From the NCBI GenBank assembly GCA_030606765.1, contig JAUWFX010000120.1, positions 1-5,555 on the forward strand: a DNA stretch of 5,555 nt, in the 5' to 3' direction. Below are positions 1 through 4,870 of the stretch, piece after piece. This DNA is from Dehalococcoidia bacterium (GTDB taxonomy: Bacteria > Chloroflexota > Dehalococcoidia > GIF9 > AB-539-J10). Below the pieces are notes generated by a model. It ran no database searches. It saw only the letters and a list, made by a program, of their open reading frames with translations, and had not been told where the DNA came from. Position 1 is the first letter of the stretch. Each line of letters opens with the position of its first letter. The translations under genes and the position numbers were made by a program.

Positions 1-2
1 CT

Positions 3-89
3 AAGAAGATAGAGGAGAGCCTGACCTATCCTGGCCAGATAAAAGTAATAGTGATACGGGAGACTACGGCGATAGATTACGCTAAGTAG
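3..89 (+). CDS. rny: RNase Y, C-terminal fragment (partial, cut by window start)
   Basis: Only the last 28 codons and the TAG stop are present; the gene begins upstream of the window. The readable tail contains KKIEESLTYPGQIKVIVIRE and ends in DYAK. This closely matches the conserved end of RNase Y (KH/HD-domain endoribonuclease, normally about 510-520 aa), where E-x-L-T-Y-P-G-Q-I-K-V is a hallmark. RNase Y is a membrane-anchored endonuclease that starts mRNA decay in many bacteria lacking RNase E. The next gene is ymdB, starting 2 nt after this stop; rny-ymdB is a recurrent bacterial gene pair, which supports the call. Domains and catalytic HD residues lie outside the window and cannot be checked. 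Confidence 0.85.
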   Translation, partial: KKIEESLTYPGQIKVIVIRETTAIDYAK

Positions 90-91
90 AA

Positions 92-859
92 TTGAGAATA
101 CTGACAATAGGCGACATCATCGGCAAGCCTGGTCGGAAGGCAGTGAAGGAAATCCTACCAGGCTTATATTCTGAATATAATATTGACCTCGTAGTAGGCA
201 ATGGCGAGAATGCTGCCGGTGGGTTAGGGCTGACTCCAAGTACAGCAGAAGAGCTCTTTGATTCTGGAATTGATGTCATAACCACAGGCAATCATATCTG
301 GGCTTACAAGGAGATTATTCCTTACTTTGATAGCGAACCCCCTCTTCTCCGCCCATTGAATTATCCACCGACAAATCCTGGTCGTGGCTATTTGCTTAAA
401 AACAATGTCCTGATAGTTAACCTGGTCGGACGTGTTTTCATAGGCAATTTTGATTGTCCCTTTAGAGCCATGGATCAGCTACTGGCTGAGTTTGAACATA
501 AATCAATGCCTATTATTGTTGACTTTCATGCTGAGGCAACCTCGGAGAAAGTGGCAATGGGTAAATATCTCGATGGACGAGTCAGCGCTGTGTTGGGCAC
601 CCATACTCATGTGGGCACCATTGATGCTCACATATTGTCTGGAGGCACTGCTTATGTCACCGACATAGGCATGGTTGGCCCTATAGATTCGGTTATCGGG
701 GATGACCCAGATTCTGTAATCAACCGCTTCCTTACCCAGATACCCAGCCGGCTATCGGTTGGCAAGGGAAAAGTCAGCTTCGATGCAATTCTGGTCGAAG
801 TGGATGAAAAGACCGGCAAGGCAGTGGATATCAAGCGTATCCAAAAAGTAGTGGACTAG
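92..859 (+). CDS. ymdB: YmdB-family metallophosphoesterase (2',3'-cyclic nucleotide 2'-phosphodiesterase type)
   Basis: This 255-aa protein has the usual length of the TIGR00282/YmdB family. The N-terminus reads MRILTIGDIIGKPGR, the family signature. Expected binuclear-metal ligands are visible: D8, E39 and N40 (in GNGEN), N67 and H68 (GNH), H146 (DFHAEATSEK), and H171 and H173 (GTHTH). No signal peptide or membrane segment is seen, so it should be cytoplasmic. Characterised members hydrolyse 2',3'-cyclic nucleotides, and in Bacillus YmdB affects biofilm and motility programmes. The start is TTG at 92-94, chosen because residue 1 aligns with the family start. No Shine-Dalgarno is evident, and only two bases separate it from the rny stop, so translation is probably coupled to rny. 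Substrate is inferred from family. Confidence 0.93.
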   Translation: MRILTIGDIIGKPGRKAVKEILPGLYSEYNIDLVVGNGENAAGGLGLTPSTAEELFDSGIDVITTGNHIWAYKEIIPYFDSEPPLLRPLNYPPTNPGRGYLLKNNVLIVNLVGRVFIGNFDCPFRAMDQLLAEFEHKSMPIIVDFHAEATSEKVAMGKYLDGRVSAVLGTHTHVGTIDAHILSGGTAYVTDIGMVGPIDSVIGDDPDSVINRFLTQIPSRLSVGKGKVSFDAILVEVDEKTGKAVDIKRIQKVVD

Positions 860-906
860 GAAGAAAGAAGAGGAATTCAGCAGCTGGTTTAGCTCAAGCC
901 TGATAG

Positions 907-1665
907 CTAGGAAAGCTTTATTTTCTCCATCACCCTGGACATTATCTCGCCAGCCTTACCCCTGATGACCACTTCCGCGTAGTGGTCGAAGGGGGTTGGA
1001 GTTAAATTAACGATAGCTACCTTTGCCCCAGCCTCTCCGGCGTATGTTGGAATATAAGCAGCGGGGTAAATGACAAGAGTAGAACCAATGACAATAAAAA
1101 GGTCGCAGTTCTGCGCCCGGCGGATGGCTTCCCGTAATGTCTCCTGTGGTAATGCCTCTCCGAAAAACACTGCATCTGGCTTCAGAATACCCTGACAGTC
1201 AGGGCAATCGGGGACTTCTATCCCCTCCTTTATCTTTTGTAATACTTCGGGCATCGGAAAGCGTCTACGGCAACTTAAGCACACCACCCACCCCATATTA
1301 CCATGAAGCTCAAACACCTTATTTTCAGGGACTCCGGCCTTTTGGTGCAGGTTGTCGATATTTTGAGTGATGACGCAATCTAATTTGCCCAACTGGTAGA
1401 GCTCAGCGATGGCATAGTGGGCGAGATTTGGTTCAGCTTCAGTAAGAAGTCCACCTTCGGCGGACATTTTCCAAATAGTTTTGCGAGCTGCCGGGCCGCT
1501 GAGGAACTTTTGAATGGTGAAGTCCTCAGGGTCATATCTGCTCCAGATTCCTCCCGGGCTGCGGAAATCGGGGATACCTGACTCCGTGCTTATCCCGGCC
1601 CCGGTAAACACAATGGTCTTTTGAGACTCTACGATAAGCTGAGCTAACCGTTCTATCTCTTCCAC
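907..1665 (-). CDS. Sir2-family NAD-dependent protein deacylase (sirtuin, class U-like)
   Basis: This 252-aa protein is a complete single-domain bacterial sirtuin. It has the NAD-binding GAGIS (22-26) followed by TESGIPDFR (27-35), QNID (101-104), the catalytic H121 in ELHGN, and a four-cysteine zinc site (C129/C132 and C154/C157). Further on are the VFFGE segment (166-170), the Rossmann GSTL (194-197) and a VNL strand (219-221). The family removes acetyl or other acyl groups from lysines, producing nicotinamide and O-acyl-ADP-ribose in the cytoplasm. The TESGIPDFR stretch and overall layout resemble Thermotoga Sir2, and the Ala plus Tyr/Arg signature of CobB/SIRT5-type desuccinylases is not evident, so deacetylation is the likelier activity (inference). 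The start is GTG with an SD 7 nt upstream. It is the last gene of the prfA-prmC operon, 25 nt after prmC. Confidence 0.95.
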   Translation of the reverse strand: MEEIERLAQLIVESQKTIVFTGAGISTESGIPDFRSPGGIWSRYDPEDFTIQKFLSGPAARKTIWKMSAEGGLLTEAEPNLAHYAIAELYQLGKLDCVITQNIDNLHQKAGVPENKVFELHGNMGWVVCLSCRRRFPMPEVLQKIKEGIEVPDCPDCQGILKPDAVFFGEALPQETLREAIRRAQNCDLFIVIGSTLVIYPAAYIPTYAGEAGAKVAIVNLTPTPFDHYAEVVIRGKAGEIMSRVMEKIKLS

Positions 1666-1672
1666 TATCTTA

Positions 1673-1679
1673 CTCCTTT
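1673..1679 (-). promoter_or_regulatory. Shine-Dalgarno of the sirtuin gene
   Basis: On the minus strand the bases read AAAGGAG followed by T/A and a short AT-rich spacer before the GTG at 1665-1663. The GGAG core sits about 7-8 nt from the start, close to ideal. It fixes GTG as the start and shows that this third gene has its own ribosome entry, unlike prmC upstream, which appears to be coupled to prfA. Confidence 0.8.
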
Positions 1680-1690
1680 GAAACTGACTT

Positions 1691-2551
1691 TCATACCTGT
1701 AACCCGACCTTTACTACCCTTTCGATACCGCCCAGGTCGGGAATTAACTCCATACTGGCCTGTGGGAAATAGCTCTTTATTAGCGAAGTCACCATTCTTC
1801 CCTGTCCTTGACCTATTTCCAAAAGGAAACAGCCTCCGTAATTAAGTTTTCCCGGCATCTGTTCTAGTATTTGTTGTATTTTGCCCAAGCCATCCTCACC
1901 ACCAGCCAAGGCTGTCGTGGGCTCAAAATTTCTTACTTCTGGGCTCAAATCCTTAAATTCACAACTTTTAATATAAGGCAGATTGGCTACTATCATATCT
2001 ACGGGTTGAGACAGTGGCTCAAGCAAATTCCCTTGGAAAAGTTCCACCTGGCTGCTAACGGCGTGACGCCGGCAATTCATCTCAGCTACCTGCAGAGCTG
2101 AAGCTGAAATATCCGTGGCATAAATTTTAGCTTGGGGTAATGCTAAAGCAAGGCTGATGGCAATAGCTCCGCAGCCTGTGCCAACGTCGGCTATGGTAAT
2201 TCGCTTTCCCGGGTAGGAAATGCGCTGGGCAAGTTCCACAGCTTTTTCCACGAGAAGTTCTGTTTCTGGTCGAGGAATGAAAGTGCGACAGTCAATGCAG
2301 AAGTCGATTCCGTAAAATTCACAGTTGCCTAAAATATAAGCAGCAGGCTCGTGGTCAAGGCGACGCCGGACAAGATGGCATAGATGCTTTGTTTCTGCTG
2401 AAGCTAAGTTCCTCTCTGGCTCTGTGTGAAGCTGTGTTTTAGACATTCCCAAGACGTGGCCCAGCAAAAGCTCAGCCTCAACAGAGGCATCAGCAATTCC
2501 TGCCCTGCGTAATGTTTGGGTAGCTGATTGTAAAGCTTCGCGTAAAATCAC
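1691..2551 (-). CDS. prmC: Peptide chain release factor N5-glutamine methyltransferase
   Basis: This 286-aa protein has the normal length of PrmC (HemK). The N-terminal helical domain (about 1-75) contains EAELLLGHVLG and the EPAAYILG segment. The linker has FIPRPETELLVE (91-102). SAM-binding motif I is DVGTGCGAIAISLA (122-135), the acidic residue ending strand 2 is in YATDIS, and the catalytic loop is NLPY (190-193), followed by EVRNFEPTTALAGGEDGL (205-222). PrmC methylates the glutamine of the GGQ motif in release factors, improving peptide release at stop codons. The loop is NLPY instead of the textbook NPPY; the N and PY that contact the substrate glutamine are kept, so activity is expected. 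The GTG start at 2551-2549 overlaps the prfA TGA by 4 nt with no clear SD, indicating coupled translation of the enzyme with its substrate. Confidence 0.95.
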   Translation of the reverse strand: MILREALQSATQTLRRAGIADASVEAELLLGHVLGMSKTQLHTEPERNLASAETKHLCHLVRRRLDHEPAAYILGNCEFYGIDFCIDCRTFIPRPETELLVEKAVELAQRISYPGKRITIADVGTGCGAIAISLALALPQAKIYATDISASALQVAEMNCRRHAVSSQVELFQGNLLEPLSQPVDMIVANLPYIKSCEFKDLSPEVRNFEPTTALAGGEDGLGKIQQILEQMPGKLNYGGCFLLEIGQGQGRMVTSLIKSYFPQASMELIPDLGGIERVVKVGLQV

Positions 2552-3618
2552 GTAAGAGCCGCTTCTAACTGTTCAACCTGCTCTTTGCTGGACAGGGCTT
2601 CAACGATTTCGTCCAGTTCTCCATCTAAAACCTGCTGAAGGTTGTGAAAACTTGAGCTGATTCGGTGGTCGGTGATCCGGTTCTGGGGGAAATTATAGGT
2701 GCGAATTTTTTCCGCTCGTTGACCGCTGCCTACCTGCATCCGCCGCTCTTTATCTATGCTTTCAGATTGTTTCCGTTGTTCCATGGCAAGCAGCCTGGCC
2801 CGAAGCACCGCCATGGCCTTCATCCTGTTTCTTATTTGAGACCTTTCATCTTGACAGGTGGCTACTATGCCTGTGGGCAAGTGCGTAATGCGAACCGCCG
2901 TAGTTACTTTATTTACATTTTGCCCTCCGGCCCCCCCGCTATGGAAAAATTCCATTTTGAGATCATCAGGCTTGATGTTGAGCTCAACCTCTTCTGCCTC
3001 GGGCAGGACCGCTACTGTAGCTGTCGAGGTGTGAATTCGTCCCGAGGCTTCGGTGATTGGCACTCTTTGCACTCGATGGACACCACGCTCATGCTTAAAG
3101 CGGCTGAAAGCGCCTTCACCTTTGATTTCAAATATTAGCTCCCTGAAACCTCCAACTTCGCTTTGGTTGCTATCGATGACCCCTACTTGCCAGCCCTTGG
3201 CCTGGGCATAGCGGCTATACATGCGGAATAAGTCTGCGGCAAAAAGGCCTGCCTCCCCACCACCAGCACCAGCCCTTATCTCCACAATGACATCTCTGTC
3301 ATCATTGGGGTCTTTGGTCATCAGGGAAAGCTTGAGCCGGCTAATGAGAGCACCTTGCTGTTCTTTGAGTTTGCTCACTTCTTCCTTGACTAAAGCCGTC
3401 ATTTCCGCTTCGGCATGGGAATTAAGCAAAGCTTCAAGGTCAGCCAGCTCTTTGCCCTTGGCTTTATATTCTTGGTACATACGAACAATATCTTCAAGAG
3501 CCGCTTTCTCCTTGCTTAGCTCTTGAAGCCGCTTGCGGTCAGTGGCTATCTCTACTCGAGCCAGGAGTTGGCTTAGCTCGTCATAGCGCTTTTGTATTAA
3601 TTCTAGTTTCTCAAACAT
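2548..3618 (-). CDS. prfA: Peptide chain release factor 1
   Basis: RF1 recognises UAA/UAG in the ribosomal A site and triggers hydrolysis of peptidyl-tRNA. Starting at the ATG at 3618-3616 (MFEKLELIQKRYDEL) gives 356 aa, the usual RF1 length. Visible features are an N-terminal coiled-coil domain (about 1-95), EIRAGAGGGEAGLFAADLFRMY, the stop-codon-reading PxT motif as P-I-T (187-189, before EASGRIHTS), the catalytic GGQ at 231-233 in SGGAGGQNVNKV, and the C-terminal RTYNFPQNRITDHR. The PxT motif, in place of SPF, makes it RF1 and not RF2. The frame stays open 13 codons further to a TTG at 3657, but that stretch reads SSLCRCIIIVSG, is unlike RF1, and holds the promoter, so it is rejected. No SD precedes the ATG; a -10 box ends 10 nt upstream, suggesting a leaderless mRNA. 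prmC follows with a 4-nt overlap. Confidence 0.96.
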   Translation of the reverse strand: MFEKLELIQKRYDELSQLLARVEIATDRKRLQELSKEKAALEDIVRMYQEYKAKGKELADLEALLNSHAEAEMTALVKEEVSKLKEQQGALISRLKLSLMTKDPNDDRDVIVEIRAGAGGGEAGLFAADLFRMYSRYAQAKGWQVGVIDSNQSEVGGFRELIFEIKGEGAFSRFKHERGVHRVQRVPITEASGRIHTSTATVAVLPEAEEVELNIKPDDLKMEFFHSGGAGGQNVNKVTTAVRITHLPTGIVATCQDERSQIRNRMKAMAVLRARLLAMEQRKQSESIDKERRMQVGSGQRAEKIRTYNFPQNRITDHRISSSFHNLQQVLDGELDEIVEALSSKEQVEQLEAALT

Positions 3619-3636
3619 ACCCGATACTATTATAAT
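3608..3636 (+). promoter_or_regulatory. Rightward sigma70-type promoter for the DUF89 gene
   Basis: On the plus strand, TTCTCA (3608-3613, 4 of 6 matching TTGACA) lies 17 nt before a perfect TATAAT (3631-3636). The predicted start near 3643 would give a leader of about 36 nt containing the SD of the DUF89 gene. The -35 hexamer lies inside the first codons of prfA. The -10 shares the palindrome TATTATAATA (3628-3637) with the leftward promoter, so polymerase could engage in either orientation but presumably not both at once. Confidence 0.55.
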
Positions 3637-3657
3637 ACAGCGACACAAGCTGCTCAA
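3629..3657 (-). promoter_or_regulatory. Leftward sigma70-type promoter for prfA-prmC-sirtuin
   Basis: Read on the minus strand, TTGAGC (3657-3652, 4 of 6 matching TTGACA) is followed by a 17-nt spacer and a perfect TATAAT (3634-3629). Initiation about 7 nt further would fall near 3622, only a few bases before the prfA ATG at 3618. The transcript would therefore be leaderless or nearly so, which agrees with the absence of an SD. Its -10 box overlaps the rightward -10 described separately. Confidence 0.7.
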
Positions 3658-3664
3658 ATTTGAG
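3653..3664. repeat. 12-bp perfect palindrome in the divergent promoter region
   Basis: CTCAAATTTGAG is its own reverse complement. It overlaps five bases of the leftward -35 element (3652-3657) and lies in the predicted 5' leader of the DUF89 gene, just before its SD. The position would suit an operator for a dimeric regulator acting on prfA, or on both directions. No regulator is encoded nearby, so this role is inferred from position alone; AT-rich palindromes of this size can also occur by chance. Confidence 0.4.
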
Positions 3665-3666
3665 TT

Positions 3667-3673
3667 AAGGGAG
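3667..3673 (+). promoter_or_regulatory. Shine-Dalgarno of the DUF89 gene
   Basis: AAGGGAG ends 5 nt before the ATG at 3679. The spacing is short but workable and supports that ATG as the start. It contrasts with prfA on the other side of the same promoter, which has no such site. Confidence 0.65.
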
Positions 3674-3678
3674 TTAGT

Positions 3679-4518
3679 ATGAAACTGATGCCAGGTTGCT
3701 ATGAATGCTTACGCAGATTAATCTGCCAAGCTGCAGAGCTAGCCACAGATGATGCTTCGCTGAAGCAAAATGCAATAAAAGAAGCGATGAAGATACTGGA
3801 TGATGAGTTCTCTTATAGCCAATTATCCATTGTGATTGCCACCAGGATTAACAAGGTAGTAAGAGAAGTGACCCACAATCCCGACCCTTACAGGGCAATG
3901 AAGGAAAGGGAGATGACGCTGGCCAGAGAATTATATCCTGAGCTGAGGTCCCGATATAATGATGACCTCAGGGGTTGTCTTAAGCTGGCCGCAGCAGCGA
4001 ATGTTATCGATTTCTTCAGGGAGCCTGGTTCTATTAGGGAGGATATCAGGAAACCTGTAAACTTTGTTGTAGATGATTCGGAGCAATTGGAAGCAAAGTT
4101 AAAAGATGCCGGCAAAGTTTTATATCTGGCGGATAATGCCGGGGAGCTTTACTTCGACCTGCCTCTAGTCAAGTGGATGAAGCAATTTGCCCAGGTTATC
4201 TATGTGATTAAACCATCGCCTGTTCAAGACGATTTGACCCTGGACAATGTGAGGAGGTCTGGCTTGGAAGGTGAGTTTGGGAAGGTCATAAGCACGGGCA
4301 TAGCTTCACCAGGAATAGTCTTTTCTTTAGCTTCAGCCCAGTTCAAACGAGAATTTGAGTCAGCAGACCTTATATTCGCCAAAGGAATGGGGCATTATGA
4401 GGCTTTGTCCGAGCTTCTCCCGGAAGGGAAGTTTTTCTATTGCCTCATGGCTAAATGCAAACCGGTAGCGGATTCGCTGGGGGTGCCTATAAACAACTAT
4501 GTGGCCATGCTACAATGA
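3679..4518 (+). CDS. DUF89 / ARMT1-like domain protein (putative metal-dependent phosphatase, CxxC-bearing subfamily)
   Basis: This 279-aa protein is recognisable as DUF89 (ARMT1-like fold, PF01937), of the compact prokaryotic type with an N-terminal Cys pair. Visible signatures are MPGCYECL with C7 and C10, HNPDPYRAMKE (66-76), the metal-site motif YLADNAGE (149-156, D152 and N153), K178 in VIKPSP, and AKGMGHYEALSE (234-245). Length fits the AF1104/PH1575-like subfamily. Studied DUF89 proteins are divalent-metal phosphatases acting on damaged or surplus phosphometabolites (damage-control phosphatases); the true substrate here is unknown. No signal peptide or transmembrane segment is seen, so it is probably cytoplasmic. 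It has its own SD and a promoter shared back-to-back with prfA, and no gene follows for 352 nt, so it is likely monocistronic. Family assignment is firm; the phosphatase role is inferred. Confidence 0.88.
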   Translation: MKLMPGCYECLRRLICQAAELATDDASLKQNAIKEAMKILDDEFSYSQLSIVIATRINKVVREVTHNPDPYRAMKEREMTLARELYPELRSRYNDDLRGCLKLAAAANVIDFFREPGSIREDIRKPVNFVVDDSEQLEAKLKDAGKVLYLADNAGELYFDLPLVKWMKQFAQVIYVIKPSPVQDDLTLDNVRRSGLEGEFGKVISTGIASPGIVFSLASAQFKREFESADLIFAKGMGHYEALSELLPEGKFFYCLMAKCKPVADSLGVPINNYVAMLQ

Positions 4519-4621
4519 TTCAGGTCTTTGTCCCCAGCCATGTAAAATCGCCTCAGAGAGCACCAAGAGGCTCTAGAAATGGCATGAAATAAGAAATAAG
4601 AGAGGACAAACAAACCACGGA

Positions 4622-4640
4622 CCGCGGCCGCGGGGGGGGG
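4622..4640. repeat. GC palindrome followed by a G9 homopolymer
   Basis: CCGCGGCCGCGG (4622-4633) is a perfect 12-bp palindrome containing a NotI-type octamer and two overlapping SacII-type hexamers. It runs directly into nine G residues (4632-4640). In a moderate-GC genome such a block is rare. It could be native DNA, or a sequencing, cloning or assembly artefact at a join. The sequence alone cannot decide. Confidence 0.6.
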
Positions 4641-4812
4641 CACGCCGAAGACCCTATACTATAAAACAGCGGAGGTATGATTTTTTGATATCGCCCGGGG
4701 CTCTCACCGACCAGGGTCGACAGTCACAAAGCCTTTAGGTCGTTGAATTTGCGCTCAGCCGTGGTTATGTTTTCTTTATTAAAATATCTATAATCTCGAC
4801 ACAGCGAACAAA

Positions 4813-4849
4813 CCAAACTCAAAAAGTTTGGCTTTATTTGCATTTTTTT
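4813..4849 (+). terminator. Rho-independent terminator-like hairpin upstream of the VTT gene
   Basis: The stem CCAAACT (4813-4819) pairs perfectly with AGTTTGG (4825-4831) around a CAAAA loop. T-rich sequence follows, including seven T at 4843-4849. It would end rightward transcripts arriving from the DUF89 gene about 300 nt downstream of its stop. The stem is only 7 bp and fairly AT-rich and the T run is interrupted, so efficiency is uncertain. The same inverted repeat lies about 44 nt upstream of the predicted VTT transcription start and could alternatively be a regulator site. Confidence 0.55.
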
Positions 4850-4853
4850 GCTG

Positions 4854-4859
4854 TATAAT
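4854..4859 (+). promoter_or_regulatory. -10 box of the VTT-domain gene promoter
   Basis: A perfect TATAAT lies 11 nt before the ATG at 4871, with a T-rich spacer upstream. No good -35 hexamer is visible at 16-18 nt; the candidates there (such as GCTTTA at 4831-4836) are poor. Initiation near 4866 would leave only about 5 nt of leader, and no SD is present, so a leaderless mRNA is suggested, as for prfA. Confidence 0.55.
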
Positions 4860-4870
4860 AGGCAAAATCG

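Larger units (their letters stand above)
4519..4870. other. 352-nt intergenic region with GC-rich block; no gene recognised
   Basis: No credible ORF is seen on either strand, and no familiar RNA (6S, SRP, RNase P, tmRNA or a known riboswitch core) is recognised by eye. From left to right it holds: nested short inverted repeats (4537-4583); a purine-rich A/G stretch (about 4584-4610); a strongly GC-rich block from about 4617 with a 12-bp palindrome and nine consecutive G; a CGACC-AG-GGTCG inverted repeat (4708-4719); then AT-rich sequence with a TATAAT at 4789-4794, a terminator-like hairpin (4813-4849) and the VTT gene promoter. The sharp change of composition inside the gap is unusual compared with the flanking genes. 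Confidence 0.6.

Noticed and set aside
890..924. Possible terminator between ymdB and the sirtuin (TAGCT/AGCTA or AGCT-AGGAA-AGCT followed by TTTATTTT)
   Set aside because: Stems are only 4-5 bp and partly inside the sirtuin coding sequence; too weak to call an intrinsic terminator in either direction.
2665..3138. 157-codon open frame on the plus strand
   Set aside because: It lies antisense to the well-conserved RF1 gene and its translation has no recognisable domain; it is a shadow of prfA.
3619..3657. N-terminal extension of prfA to a TTG at 3657 (369 aa)
   Set aside because: The added residues (SSLCRCIIIVSG) do not look like RF1, the codons coincide with a -35/-10 promoter pair, and the ATG at 3618 gives the family length and start.
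4644..4670. Segment with GAAGACCCTATACTATA resembling part of 23S rRNA domain V
   Set aside because: Similarity is confined to about 10 bases and flanking sequence does not follow rRNA, so it is not called as an rRNA fragment.
4672..4689. GGAGG followed by ATG as a possible small ORF
   Set aside because: The SD-to-ATG distance is only about 1 nt and the frame stops after three codons.
4789..4794. TATAAT box in the intergenic gap
   Set aside because: No acceptable -35 at 16-18 nt, and a transcript from it would meet the hairpin at 4813 within about 15 nt. Probably chance in AT-rich sequence.
4609..4815. 9-nt direct repeat AACAAACCA at 4609-4617 and 4807-4815
   Set aside because: Only two short, low-complexity copies; expected by chance and not target-site duplications of any visible element.
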